Positions 5,800-14,334 are shown, counted from the stretch's first letter. The stretch is DNA of 22,811 nucleotides from CAXRGH01 sp964230195 (GCA_964230195.1 CAXRGH010000161.1:1-22811); one strand, 5' to 3'. Notes: a model not told the origin generated them from the letters alone. Program-made: numbers and translations.

Positions 5800-6624
5800 T
5801 TACTCGACGCCACGCAATAGCTCGTTGATACCCACTTTTGCACGTGTTTTTGCATCGACTTTTTTGACGATAATTGCCGCATACAAACTATGGCTACCAT
5901 CTTTTGAAGGAAGGCTTCCTGATACGACGACTGACCCCGCTGGCACTCTTCCGTAATGAATTTCACCCGTTTCTCGGTCATAAATTCGAGTGCTTTGACT
6001 GATGTAAACACCCATTGAAATCACACTGCCTTCCTCAACAACAACGCCTTCTACGATCTCTGAACGAGCACCAATGAAACAATTGTCTTCAATGATCGTG
6101 GGGTTTGCTTGAAGCGGTTCGAGTACCCCACCAATACCAACACCACCGGATAAATGAACGTTTTTGCCAATTTGTGCACAAGAGCCAACCGTTGCCCAAG
6201 TATCAACCATAGTACCTTCATCAACATAAGCACCGATATTCACGTAAGATGGCATTACAACAACGTTCTTACCGATAAAGCTACCCGTGCGGACCGCCGC
6301 AGGTGGCACAATGCGCATACCTTCTGCGACGAAATCTTCATTCGTATAATTGCTAAATTTTAATGGTACTTTGTCGAAGTACTTGCTCTCCGCTCCTTCA
6401 ATCAGCGTATTGTTGTGAAGTTTGAAAAAAAGTAATACTGCTTTTTTTAGCCATTGATGAACAACCCACTCACCATCAATCTTTTCCGCGACTCTCGCTT
6501 TACCACAGTTAAGTAGTTCGATCGCTTCTTTTACCGCATTATAAATCTCTGTTGAGACGGTTTCTGCTGTAAACTGGTCACGTGTTTCAAAGGCATTTTC
6601 AATAACTGCTGCTAAATTTGACAT
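5800..6624 (-). CDS. dapD: 2,3,4,5-tetrahydropyridine-2,6-dicarboxylate N-succinyltransferase
   Basis: DapD succinylates tetrahydrodipicolinate in the succinylase branch of diaminopimelate/lysine synthesis, feeding peptidoglycan. The 274 residues equal the usual length. An N-terminal helical domain is followed by a left-handed beta-helix of hexapeptide repeats (about residues 100-240), with RIVPPAAVRTGSFIGKNVV, MPSYVNIGAYVDEGTMVDTW and IGGVLEPLQANPTIIEDNCF all highly conserved. It ends in a small strand extension. The start is set at the ATG of MSNLAAVIENAF, with GAGGAA a few bases upstream; the frame is open for nine more codons into glnD but without support. It begins seven bases after the glnD stop, so it is the last gene of the map-glnD-dapD operon. 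Confidence 0.97.
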   Translation of the reverse strand: MSNLAAVIENAFETRDQFTAETVSTEIYNAVKEAIELLNCGKARVAEKIDGEWVVHQWLKKAVLLFFKLHNNTLIEGAESKYFDKVPLKFSNYTNEDFVAEGMRIVPPAAVRTGSFIGKNVVVMPSYVNIGAYVDEGTMVDTWATVGSCAQIGKNVHLSGGVGIGGVLEPLQANPTIIEDNCFIGARSEIVEGVVVEEGSVISMGVYISQSTRIYDRETGEIHYGRVPAGSVVVSGSLPSKDGSHSLYAAIIVKKVDAKTRAKVGINELLRGVE

Positions 6625-6631
6625 GTATTCC

Positions 6632-9256
6632 TCATTCGTCCGTTGTTTCATCTAAAGTATTTAAAAGTATTTTTTTCAGGTTGATTTCTTCGTCGATAGT
6701 TAAGGCATCACCTGACTGATTGGAAATAATAAAAGTGTCTTCAGCACGCTCTCCAATGGTGGTTATTTTTGCCATATGTAAATCAATGTCTGCTGTAACA
6801 AAGCAACGAGTGATACTGGCGAGTAATCCCGGTGTGTCGAGTGATTCAATTTCCAAAATTGTTTTGTTTTTGGGTTGAAAGAAACGTATCTTGGTTGGTG
6901 CATCTAAGTGCTTCATCCGGCGTGACAGCTTTCGCGTATTTAGGTGTTCTACCGTTTTCTTCTCAAGCTGTGTAACGATCGCTTGTTTGAGATTTTGTTG
7001 CACGTCAAGATCACTAATTCTCGCGTTGTCGTGATGCAATATCGTGAATACGTCAAATATAGAGCCATCGTTGTTCGTGATAATCTGGGCATCTTGAATT
7101 GAACAATTTCGGCTATCCAAAACCGATGCGACTTGGGCAAACAATGAAGGCCTATTTTTTCCGTAGATAAGTAACTCAGTTCCTGCCCGGTGAGTGTTAT
7201 CATTCAAACTGACTAAAAGATCGGAATTCGGGTCTTTATTTAAGATTTTGGTTGAGTGCCAGGCAATTTGTTTTGGAGTGTAACGTACAAAATATTTGTC
7301 ACCAATTTGCTTCCATAGCGCGCTGACGGCATCTTCGTTTTCACCTTGGGCTAATAGTAACTCTAAAGCTTCTTTGCGATGCTTATTAATGCGCGATTCG
7401 AGATCAACTTTCGACTCGAGACCATCTTCTAAAGCTTTACGAGTCAGCTTATAAAGCTCTCTCAATAACGATGCTTTCCAGTCATTCCATAGGTTATCAT
7501 TAGTGGCTCTAATGTCAGCAAGTGTCAATGCATACAGGTGATTTAATTGATTTTTGTTTCTTACTGCGGTGGCAAACTCGTGAATCACATCGGGATCATA
7601 AATATCGCGCCGTTGCGCTACTACAGACATTAATAAATGATTTTCTACCAACCATTCAATCAGTTGGCCATCGTGTTCATCCAATTGATGTAATCGACTG
7701 AACACTCTCACGTCCTCTGCACCTAGAACCGAATGGTCGCCGTTTCGGCCTTTGGCAATATCATGAAAGATAGCGGCGATAAACAATAACTCAGGCTTAT
7801 CTAGGTTATTCATGATTCGATGACAGCGCGGGAATTTTTCTTTCGCACTAGGTAGCGAATATTGATAAATATTCTTGATCAAGCGATGCGTATGTTCATC
7901 AACTGTGTAAGCATGGAACAAGTCAAACTGCATCATGCCAACAATATTACCCCACGGTGCCAGATACGATTGCAAAATACTGTGCTTGTGCATCAAATCC
8001 CAAGCCGTATTGAAAAAATTAGGGTGCGCCATTAGTTCAAGGAATAATTGTCTGCATGCAGGCTGCTCTTGCCATGGTTCGCCGGTAAATGTCCGGCGTG
8101 CGCTCCGAAGCAGTTTGATGGTATTGCTATGCAGACCTTTGACTTCTGGGTTGTTGGCAATCATCAAGAAGAACTTCATCACTCTTCTCGGCGTCTCAAA
8201 GTATAGCGGATCGGTAATCGTGATTAAGCCATCTTCAAGGAAAATATCCGCTTCTATTTGCTGAGTTCGTTTGACCTTGTTGTCTAAAATCCGCTGCCCA
8301 AAACGTTGTAATAACATCTCGTTAAGCTCTGAGATCTGCCTTACGGTTCTGAAAAAACTCTTCATCATGGTCTCGACTGACTTTTTGCCTTCGTCACCAT
8401 AACCTAATTTTTTCGCAACTGCAGATTGATAATCAAAGAGTAAACGATTTTCGGAACGTCCAGAAACCAAGTGCAATGCACATCGTAAGCGCCATAATTT
8501 ATAGCGGCAGGCAACGAGCTCCTGCAACTCCTCTGGGCTTACATAGCCATGTTCTACTAATTCTTTGCCGTCAAACGCCGCATAATGTTTTTTAGCAACC
8601 CAACCGATCGTTTGAATATCTCTCAATCCGCCTGGGTTTTCCTTGATATTGGGCTCTAAGTTATAAGCTGTGCCAAAGTGCTTTGCGTGACGCTCTTTCT
8701 GCTCTTCTACTTTTGCGAGATAAAAGTTTTTGCTACTCCAAAACTTTCTGCTGTTAATGAGTTCTTGCAATTTATCAAAAGTGGCTGAACAGCCGCAGAG
8801 TAGTCTCGATTCGATAAGGTTGGTAGCAACCGTAATATCATCCTTAGCCTGGCTCATAGTTTCCTTTACTGAACGGACGGATTGACCAATATCAAGGCCA
8901 AGATCCCACAAGCGAGTGATGAATTCTGATATGTCAGCTTTTTGAGGAGAGGAAAGACGTTTTGCGTACAGAAACAATAAATCAATATCCGAGTGCGGTT
9001 GCAAATGACCTCGGCCGTAACCTCCAACGGCTAATAATGACAACCCCTTGTGCTGAGACATTCCAGTCAACTCCCACAAGCGTTGCAGTATGGTATCAAC
9101 AAGTGTTGCTCTTCCCAAAATTAAGTCAGAAATTTCGGCGCTCAATAGTTCTGCGTCTAACCATTCGTAGCTGTTTTTTATAACGGCTTTCCACTCTTTG
9201 ATTTTGTTGGGATCATCAATTTGACGGATGTCATCTAGTAATTGTTCTAACGTCAC
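6632..9256 (-). CDS. glnD: Bifunctional [protein-PII] uridylyltransferase / uridylyl-removing enzyme
   Basis: GlnD senses glutamine and adds or removes UMP on PII (GlnB/GlnK), setting glutamine synthetase activity and NtrBC signalling. Domain order is complete. The nucleotidyltransferase motif GGYGRG followed by SDIDLLF is at about 78-95. The HD phosphohydrolase motif AAIFHDIAKG is at about 494-503. ACT1 (ELLIYGKNRPSLFAQVASVL) is near 700 and ACT2 (ILEIESLDTPGLLASITRCF) near 810. Length is 874 residues against about 890 in E. coli. No ATG lies near the 5' end. GTG 9256 is preferred because GAGG sits six bases upstream; TTG 9268 (four residues longer) has no ribosome binding site. It is downstream of map (48-base gap) and upstream of dapD. 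Confidence 0.96.
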   Translation of the reverse strand: MTLEQLLDDIRQIDDPNKIKEWKAVIKNSYEWLDAELLSAEISDLILGRATLVDTILQRLWELTGMSQHKGLSLLAVGGYGRGHLQPHSDIDLLFLYAKRLSSPQKADISEFITRLWDLGLDIGQSVRSVKETMSQAKDDITVATNLIESRLLCGCSATFDKLQELINSRKFWSSKNFYLAKVEEQKERHAKHFGTAYNLEPNIKENPGGLRDIQTIGWVAKKHYAAFDGKELVEHGYVSPEELQELVACRYKLWRLRCALHLVSGRSENRLLFDYQSAVAKKLGYGDEGKKSVETMMKSFFRTVRQISELNEMLLQRFGQRILDNKVKRTQQIEADIFLEDGLITITDPLYFETPRRVMKFFLMIANNPEVKGLHSNTIKLLRSARRTFTGEPWQEQPACRQLFLELMAHPNFFNTAWDLMHKHSILQSYLAPWGNIVGMMQFDLFHAYTVDEHTHRLIKNIYQYSLPSAKEKFPRCHRIMNNLDKPELLFIAAIFHDIAKGRNGDHSVLGAEDVRVFSRLHQLDEHDGQLIEWLVENHLLMSVVAQRRDIYDPDVIHEFATAVRNKNQLNHLYALTLADIRATNDNLWNDWKASLLRELYKLTRKALEDGLESKVDLESRINKHRKEALELLLAQGENEDAVSALWKQIGDKYFVRYTPKQIAWHSTKILNKDPNSDLLVSLNDNTHRAGTELLIYGKNRPSLFAQVASVLDSRNCSIQDAQIITNNDGSIFDVFTILHHDNARISDLDVQQNLKQAIVTQLEKKTVEHLNTRKLSRRMKHLDAPTKIRFFQPKNKTILEIESLDTPGLLASITRCFVTADIDLHMAKITTIGERAEDTFIISNQSGDALTIDEEINLKKILLNTLDETTDE

Positions 9257-9304
9257 CTGCTGCCTCAATGGTTGTATGCAAAAATAGTAAAAGGAGGGGC
9301 ATTA

Positions 9305-10099
9305 TTAACTGTGATTAATAATGCGCTCCAGTGTTTCATCTGAACGTAAAGTCAGTACTTCACAGCCCGTTTCTGTCACTAAAATAGTATGTTCCCATTG
9401 CGCACTAAGACTGCGGTCTTTTGTGACAACAGTCCATTGATCTGGAAGCAGTTTCGAATATCTTTTACCTGCATTGACCATTGGTTCAATAGTCACACAC
9501 ATACCGGCTTCAAGCACTTCTCCGGTACCAGGTTTACCGTAGTGAACAATTTGTGGATCTTCATGAAACGATGCCCCGATGCCGTGACCGCAATACTCTC
9601 GAACAATTGAGTAGTTGTGTTTTTCCGCGTGCGTTTGTATAGCGTGACCAATATCACCGAGGCGAACCCCCGGTTTTACCATTTCAATACCCTTATACAT
9701 GCACTCTTGGGTTACTCTAATTAATCGTTCTGTCAAAATGGAGGGCTTGCCAACGACAAACATTTTTGACGTATCGCCGTGGTATCCATCTTTTATTACA
9801 GTGACATCAATATTGACGGAATCGCCGTCTTTTAATTTCTTGTCGCTTGGAATACCATGACAAATAACATGATTAACTGACGTACAAATTGATTTCGGAA
9901 ACGGCGGGTTACCGTAATTTAAAGGAGCAGGAATGCCACCTTGAACATCAATAATGTAGTCATGACATAATTGATTTAAGTGCTCTGTGGTGACGCCCTT
10001 CTTCACATGCGCACCAATCATTTCCAATACTTCAGAGGCTAACTTGCCCGCAACGCGCATTTTCTCTATTTCGTCTGGCGTTTTAATAATTCCAGCCAT
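9305..10099 (-). CDS. map: Type I methionine aminopeptidase
   Basis: Map removes the initiator methionine from nascent proteins whose second residue is small. It is a cytosolic dinuclear metal enzyme. At 264 residues it matches E. coli exactly in length and lacks the N-terminal extension of other Map subtypes. Expected metal ligands are all visible: Asp98 (VNIDVTVIKDGYHGD), Asp109, His172 (CGHGIG), Glu205 (TIEPMVNAG) and Glu236 (QWEHTILVT). Catalytic histidines are present at His81 (CHGIP) and His179 (FHEDPQ). The start ATG at 10099 follows AAGGA at good spacing. It is the first gene of the map-glnD-dapD unit and is divergent from rpsB across 308 bases, the widely conserved gammaproteobacterial arrangement. 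Confidence 0.97.
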   Translation of the reverse strand: MAGIIKTPDEIEKMRVAGKLASEVLEMIGAHVKKGVTTEHLNQLCHDYIIDVQGGIPAPLNYGNPPFPKSICTSVNHVICHGIPSDKKLKDGDSVNIDVTVIKDGYHGDTSKMFVVGKPSILTERLIRVTQECMYKGIEMVKPGVRLGDIGHAIQTHAEKHNYSIVREYCGHGIGASFHEDPQIVHYGKPGTGEVLEAGMCVTIEPMVNAGKRYSKLLPDQWTVVTKDRSLSAQWEHTILVTETGCEVLTLRSDETLERIINHS

Positions 10100-10200
10100 G
10101 GTTCAATCCTTCAATAGCGTTAACTCATGTAGTTTAACTTTCTATGTCTGTGCTGTACATAAATAAAATACCTAGCTTAGAACTAAATCAAAACTTTCAA

Positions 10201-10230
10201 TTGAATTAGGTCCCTGTCTTATGGTATAAA
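10201..10230 (+). promoter_or_regulatory. rpsB promoter with extended -10 and GC-rich discriminator
   Basis: TTGAAT (10201-10206) is separated by 18 bases from TATAAA (10225-10230). A TGG directly before the -10 makes it an extended -10 element. The following bases GACGCCGCG form a GC-rich discriminator, the hallmark of promoters repressed by ppGpp in the stringent response. The predicted start is near 10237. This agrees with what is known for E. coli rpsB. Confidence 0.75.
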
Positions 10231-10236
10231 GACGCC

Positions 10237-10407
10237 GCGTTTTTTGTGAGTAAGCAACTCCATTTCGGAGGTGTTGGTCATCAAACGCAAATTACTTAAT
10301 AAAACACACATACATCGACACGGAAATCGGGGTGTTCACAATGAGTCATTGTTGTGGATCGATGTTCGGGATGTATGGAGGCCTAACCCCAATTGAGGAA
10401 AAATATT
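10237..10407 (+). ncRNA. Structured rpsB leader, putative S2 autoregulatory element
   Basis: The roughly 170-base leader contains several pairings. A hairpin CTCC-ATTTC-GGAG lies at 10258-10270. ACATCGA (10312-10318) can pair with TCGATGT (10359-10365). ACAATGA-G-TCATTGT (10338-10352) forms a nested hairpin. GGGGT (10329-10333) is complementary to ACCCC (10386-10390), just before the Shine-Dalgarno GAGGAA (10395-10400). The GGGGT/ACCCC pair crosses the ACATCGA pair, which would make a pseudoknot next to the ribosome binding site. S2 is known to repress rpsB-tsf through a conserved gammaproteobacterial leader; the exact fold here is my reading. Confidence 0.7.
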
Positions 10408-11139
10408 ATGGCAAACGTATCAATGCGTGACATGCTTCAAGCAGGTGTTCACTTCGGTCACCAAACACGTTACTGGAATCCAAAAATGAAGCCGTTCATC
10501 TTTGGCGCTCGTAACAAAGTTCATATCATCAACTTAGAAAAAACAGTTCCTTTATTTAATGAAGCGCTCAAGCAAGTATCTGCTGTTTCAGCAAAGAAAG
10601 GTAAAGTTTTATTTGTTGGTACAAAACGCGCAGCGAGTGAAGCTGTGAAAGAAGCTGCACAAAAGTCTGACCAATTCTACGTAAACAAGCGGTGGTTAGG
10701 TGGTATGTTGACTAACTGGAAAACAGTTCGTCAGTCAATCAAACGCCTAAAAGATCTTGAGCAACAAGCACAAGACGGCACGTTTGAAAAATTAACAAAG
10801 AAAGAAGCGCTTATGCGTAAGCGTGAAATGGATAAGCTTGAAATCAGCTTAGGTGGTATCAAAGACATGGGTGGTCTTCCTGACATGCTTTTCGTTGTTG
10901 ATGCAGACCACGAGCATATTGCAATTGCTGAAGCTAACAGCTTGGGTATTCCAGTTGTTTCTGTTGTTGATACTAACTCAAACCCTGACGGTGTTGATTT
11001 TGTTATCCCTGGTAACGACGATGCTATCCGTGCTGTACAGTTGTACTTGAACGCAGCGGCAGATGCGGTAGTTGAAGGTCGTGAGCAAAATATTGAAGTG
11101 CAAGCAGAGCAAGACGATTTCGTTGAAGCTGCTGAGTAG
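10408..11139 (+). CDS. rpsB: 30S ribosomal protein S2
   Basis: S2 binds the 30S subunit between head and body, late in assembly, and helps dock S1. The protein is 243 residues (E. coli 241) and opens with MANVSMRDMLQAGVHFGHQT. The family signatures RYWNPKMKPFIFGARNKVHI, RWLGGMLTNWKTVRQS and DADHEHIAIAEANSLGIPVV are all present, and it ends in an acidic tail. The ATG at 10408 follows GAGGAA by seven bases; a TTG five codons upstream overlaps that ribosome binding site and is rejected. It is first in the rpsB-tsf unit, preceded by a long structured leader and followed by an intercistronic hairpin. Confidence 0.98.
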   Translation: MANVSMRDMLQAGVHFGHQTRYWNPKMKPFIFGARNKVHIINLEKTVPLFNEALKQVSAVSAKKGKVLFVGTKRAASEAVKEAAQKSDQFYVNKRWLGGMLTNWKTVRQSIKRLKDLEQQAQDGTFEKLTKKEALMRKREMDKLEISLGGIKDMGGLPDMLFVVDADHEHIAIAEANSLGIPVVSVVDTNSNPDGVDFVIPGNDDAIRAVQLYLNAAADAVVEGREQNIEVQAEQDDFVEAAE

Positions 11140-11169
11140 TCAGTTTACTCGAGCACAATAGATTGAAGT

Positions 11170-11191
11170 AAGGGGCAACTAGCCCCTTCTT
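11170..11191 (+). terminator. Terminator-like hairpin between rpsB and tsf
   Basis: AAGGGGC-AACTA-GCCCCTT (11170-11188) is a 7-bp GC-rich stem with a five-base loop followed by CTTTTC. The T-run is broken and short, so it probably acts as a partial attenuator or processing barrier, setting S2 above EF-Ts output. A similar element is known between E. coli rpsB and tsf. Confidence 0.7.
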
Positions 11192-11248
11192 TTCAAGTAA
11201 GATTTTTTGTATTACGCAAAGCGTGATAGTTAATTTGAGGAAACACAA

Positions 11249-12121
11249 ATGGCAGTTACTGCAGCATTAGTAAAAGAATTACGTGAACGTACTGGCGCAG
11301 GTATGTTGGATTGCAAAAAGGCACTAGTTGAGACTAACGGTGACATCGAAGTAGCAATCGAAAATATGCGCAAATCAGGTCAAGCAAAAGCTGCTAAAAA
11401 AGCAGGCCGTATTGCAGCAGAAGGCGTTATTTTAACGAAAGTAGCGGACGGTGTAGCAACCATGCTTGAAGTAAATAGTGAAACAGATTTTGTTGCCCGT
11501 GACGCTGGTTTTGTTGCGTTCAGTAACAAGCTTGTTGATATTGCTCATGCAGGCAAAATGAACGACATGGACGCATTGAATGCTGCAGATCTAGACGGTG
11601 CATCAGTTAAAGATGCGCGTGATACACTAGTTGCAAAAATTGGTGAAAATATCAGTCCTCGTCGTGTCATCAGCGTTGATGGTGACAACTTAGGTGCTTA
11701 CGTGCATGGCGGTCGCATTGGTGTTATTGCAATTCTTAACGGTGGTGACGAGTCACTCGCGAAAGACATCGCAATGCATGTTGCAGCAGCAAGCCCACAA
11801 TTCGTTAAGCCGGAACAAGTTCCTGCAGACGTTGTAGCAAAAGAAAAAGAAATCCAAATTGAGATCGCAATTCAATCTGGTAAGCCTGCAGAAATTGCAG
11901 AAAAAATGGTTGCTGGCCGCATGAAGAAATTCACTGGCGAAATTAGCCTTACAGGTCAACCGTTTGTTAAAGATCCATCACAATCAGTTGCTGACCTATT
12001 GAAAGCGAACAATGCAGACGTTGTTGACTTCATTCGCTTTGAAGTTGGTGAAGGTATTGAGAAGAAAGAAGAAGATTTTGCAGCTGAAGTGGCAGCTCAA
12101 ATGGAAGCAGCTAAGAAATAA
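11249..12121 (+). CDS. tsf: Translation elongation factor Ts
   Basis: EF-Ts is the guanine nucleotide exchange factor that recharges EF-Tu with GTP. It has 290 residues (E. coli 283). The N-terminal UBA-like domain carries LRERTGAGMLDCKKALVE (about residues 10-27). The core signature EVNSETDFVARD (about 75-86), which contains the TDFV residues that insert into EF-Tu next to the Mg site, is intact. Two dimerisation-type core subdomains and a C-terminal helical module (FEVGEGIEKKEEDFAAEV) follow. GAGGAAA precedes the ATG. The codons look highly optimised (GCA, GTT, GGT, AAA), as for its neighbour rpsB. A strong terminator lies 45 bases beyond the stop. Confidence 0.98.
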   Translation: MAVTAALVKELRERTGAGMLDCKKALVETNGDIEVAIENMRKSGQAKAAKKAGRIAAEGVILTKVADGVATMLEVNSETDFVARDAGFVAFSNKLVDIAHAGKMNDMDALNAADLDGASVKDARDTLVAKIGENISPRRVISVDGDNLGAYVHGGRIGVIAILNGGDESLAKDIAMHVAAASPQFVKPEQVPADVVAKEKEIQIEIAIQSGKPAEIAEKMVAGRMKKFTGEISLTGQPFVKDPSQSVADLLKANNADVVDFIRFEVGEGIEKKEEDFAAEVAAQMEAAKK

Positions 12122-12166
12122 TTTAGCTTTCTACTTTTTCAAAACCGCATTGTCGGATAAACTAGG

Positions 12167-12192
12167 AGCACTCCAAATTGGAGTGCTTTTTT
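12167..12192 (+). terminator. Intrinsic terminator after tsf
   Basis: AGCACTCC-AAATT-GGAGTGCT is an 8-bp perfect stem with potential further A-T pairing in the loop, followed directly by a run of six T. This is a canonical Rho-independent terminator ending the rpsB-tsf transcript, which implies a separate promoter or readthrough for pyrH. Confidence 0.9.
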
Positions 12193-12241
12193 ATATCAGT
12201 TGTTAGATTGATAAAAACGTCAAGAGAAAAGGAACCAAACA

Positions 12242-12985
12242 ATGAATGTCTCTACAAAATCTACCTATCGTCGGATCCTATTGAAATTAAGTGGCGAGGC
12301 CTTGATGGGAGATGAGGAGTTTGGCATTGACCCTAAAGTCTTGGATCGTATGGCGCAAGAAATAAAAGAGTTGGTTGAATTAGGTGTTCAAGTAGGCTTG
12401 GTGATTGGTGGTGGCAACTTGTTCCGAGGTGAAGGGTTAGCAAAAGCCGGTATGAATCGCGTTGTTGGTGATCATATGGGAATGCTAGCAACTGTAATGA
12501 ATGGTCTTGCTATGCGTGATGCGCTTCATCGTGCGTTTGTGAATGCGAAACTCATGTCAGCAATCCCCCTAAATGGTATCTGTGATGACTATAACTGGGC
12601 TGATGCTATTTCGATGCTGAAGAGTGGTAAGGTCGTCATTTTCTCTGCAGGTACTGGTAATCCATTTTTTACAACCGATTCCGCGGCATGTTTGCGTGGT
12701 ATCGAGATTGAAGCTGATGCAGTGCTCAAAGGAACGAAAGTCGATGGTGTATTCAGTGCAGACCCATCCAAAGATCCTGAGGCAAAACTATTAAAACAAT
12801 TAACGTTTGATGAAGTACTCGAAAAAGAATTTAAAGTCATGGATCTCGCAGCGTTCACTTTAGCAAGAGACCACAACCTTCCTATTCGTGTTTTTAATAT
12901 GAACACACCAGGTAGCTTAAAATCTGTTGTTATGGGAAGTGACGAAGGAACAGTAATTACTAACGCACCAAGCGTTAACTCGTGA
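12242..12985 (+). CDS. pyrH: UMP kinase (uridylate kinase)
   Basis: PyrH phosphorylates UMP to UDP with ATP. It is a hexameric bacterial enzyme of the amino acid kinase family, regulated by GTP and UTP, and essential for pyrimidine nucleotide supply. The 247 residues show RRILLKLSGEALMGDEEFGI at the N-terminus (phosphate loop). GLVIGGGNLFRGEGLAKAGM is the glycine-rich nucleotide/UMP region. GDHMGMLATVMNGLAMRDAL and TGNPFFTTDSAACLRGIEIE are further family blocks. A conserved K-G-T-K-V-D-G-V-F-S-x-D-P block closes the ATP site. An AAGGAA motif lies 8 to 9 bases before the ATG. It begins 50 bases after the tsf terminator and ends ten bases before frr, with which it should be cotranscribed. Confidence 0.97.
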   Translation: MNVSTKSTYRRILLKLSGEALMGDEEFGIDPKVLDRMAQEIKELVELGVQVGLVIGGGNLFRGEGLAKAGMNRVVGDHMGMLATVMNGLAMRDALHRAFVNAKLMSAIPLNGICDDYNWADAISMLKSGKVVIFSAGTGNPFFTTDSAACLRGIEIEADAVLKGTKVDGVFSADPSKDPEAKLLKQLTFDEVLEKEFKVMDLAAFTLARDHNLPIRVFNMNTPGSLKSVVMGSDEGTVITNAPSVNS

Positions 12986-12995
12986 GGGAATTTTT

Positions 12996-13553
12996 ATGAT
13001 AGATGAAATTAAACAAGACGCTCGAGAGCGTATGCAAAAAAGCGTTGCCGCCTTAAAAGGGCAATTTAATAAAGTCAGAACTGGCCGTGCCCACCCGAGC
13101 TTACTCGACAGTATTACCGTTTCTTATTACGGTGCTGATACGCCTTTGAAACAGGTGGCCAATGTGGTGGCTGAAGATGCTCGTACACTAGCGCTAACTG
13201 TTTTTGATAAAAGTGTTACTCAAGCAGTAGAGAAAGCCATAATGCAGTCTGATCTTGGCCTCAACCCAATGAGCACAGGTACTGTTATTCGAATTCCAAT
13301 GCCGCCACTGACTGAAGAGCGTAGAAAAGACCTCATCAAAGTAGTTCGTGGTGAAGCAGAGCAAGGCCGTGTTGCTATTCGTAACATCCGTCGTGATGCA
13401 AATAGCGACATTAAAGAACTTTTAAAAGAAAAAGAAATCGGCGAGGACGATGCTCGTAAAGCTGAGGATGACATCCAGACTATCACTAATGAAATGGTTA
13501 AGTTAGTTGATGAGCAACTGGCAGACAAAGAAAAAGAGCTACTCGAAATCTAA
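12996..13553 (+). CDS. frr: Ribosome recycling factor
   Basis: RRF splits the post-termination ribosome together with EF-G. At 185 residues it has the standard length. The three-helix bundle of domain I is split by the small beta domain II: the first helix (IKQDARERMQKSVAALKGQF) is followed by KVRTGRAHPSLLDSITVSYY and TPLKQVANVVAEDARTLALT, and the C-terminal long helices contain VAIRNIRRDAN and LKEKEIGEDDARKAEDD. The conserved Arg and Gly of RTGRA are present. A GAGGGAA Shine-Dalgarno precedes the ATG. It sits ten bases after pyrH and four bases before uppS, in the conserved translation-to-envelope gene string. Confidence 0.97.
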   Translation: MIDEIKQDARERMQKSVAALKGQFNKVRTGRAHPSLLDSITVSYYGADTPLKQVANVVAEDARTLALTVFDKSVTQAVEKAIMQSDLGLNPMSTGTVIRIPMPPLTEERRKDLIKVVRGEAEQGRVAIRNIRRDANSDIKELLKEKEIGEDDARKAEDDIQTITNEMVKLVDEQLADKEKELLEI

Positions 13554-13557
13554 CCTT

Positions 13558-14334
13558 ATGAGTAGTACTGATCTAGCACCCAAGGGCAATGGAAAGCCAA
13601 TACCCAGCCACGTTGCCATTATTATGGATGGCAACGGGCGATGGGCAGAAAACCAACACAAGCATCGTTTGTTTGGTCACAAAGCTGGCATCGAAGCGGT
13701 ACGAGCTAGTGTGCGCTATGCGCGTAAGAATGGTGTTAAATCATTAACTTTGTTCGCGTTCAGCAGTGAGAACTGGCAAAGACCAGAAAAAGAAGTGTCT
13801 GGTTTGATGGATTTGTTCAGTATGGTCTTAACATCAGAGGTTAAACGACTGCACAAAAATGATATTAAACTGCAAGTCATCGGTGATCTTTCTAAATTCT
13901 CGCCCAAACTGCAAAACCATATAAAGAAAGCATCAGAGCTTACCGCAAATAACGCATCTCTGACTCTCAATATTGCTGCTAACTATGGCGGTCGCTGGGA
14001 TATTATTAACGCAGCAAAACAGTTAAGCCAAGATGTTTTGGAGGGTAAACTCCAACCACAGGATATATGTGAAACCACTTTCGGTGCGTATACTCAACTT
14101 GCAGATTTGCCGGAACTCGACTTATTAATTCGGACCGGTGGCGAAACTCGAGTGAGTAATTTCTTGTTGTGGCAACTCGCGTATAGCGAGTTAGTGTTCA
14201 CTCCCGTGCTATGGCCCGAATTCACAGAATCTGTTTTTGCAGACATTGTATCCGATTATCAAGGTAGAGAAAGACGGTTTGGGTTGACAGGTGCCCAGGT
14301 ATCTACACCCGAACAAAGAGAAGAATCATGTTGA
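13558..14334 (+). CDS. uppS: (2E,6E)-farnesyl-diphosphate-specific undecaprenyl diphosphate synthase
   Basis: UppS (IspU) makes C55 undecaprenyl diphosphate, the lipid carrier for peptidoglycan and O-antigen, by cis condensation of isopentenyl units onto farnesyl diphosphate. The 258-residue protein has the pyrophosphate-binding motif IIMDGNGRWA (21-30, catalytic Asp24), TLFAFSSENWQRP, then DLLIRTGGETRVSNFLLWQ and the C-terminal ELVFTPVLWPEF region. ATG 13558 is chosen over the in-frame TTG/ATG inside frr (13507/13510) because it gives the usual N-terminal length. It lacks a clear Shine-Dalgarno, so translation is probably coupled to frr (four-base gap). It overlaps cdsA by seven bases. Confidence 0.95.
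   Translation: MSSTDLAPKGNGKPIPSHVAIIMDGNGRWAENQHKHRLFGHKAGIEAVRASVRYARKNGVKSLTLFAFSSENWQRPEKEVSGLMDLFSMVLTSEVKRLHKNDIKLQVIGDLSKFSPKLQNHIKKASELTANNASLTLNIAANYGGRWDIINAAKQLSQDVLEGKLQPQDICETTFGAYTQLADLPELDLLIRTGGETRVSNFLLWQLAYSELVFTPVLWPEFTESVFADIVSDYQGRERRFGLTGAQVSTPEQREESC

Noticed and set aside
12589..12906. Minus-strand frame of 105 codons inside pyrH, and similar long antisense frames in frr (13220-13528), tsf (11753-11959) and bamA (19745-20011)
   Set aside because: These are mirror frames of strongly conserved genes and have serine- or cysteine-rich, non-protein-like composition.
13507..13557. Longer uppS start inside frr
   Set aside because: It adds a lysine/serine-rich extension not typical of UppS, with no ribosome binding site; the ATG at 13558 fits the family length.
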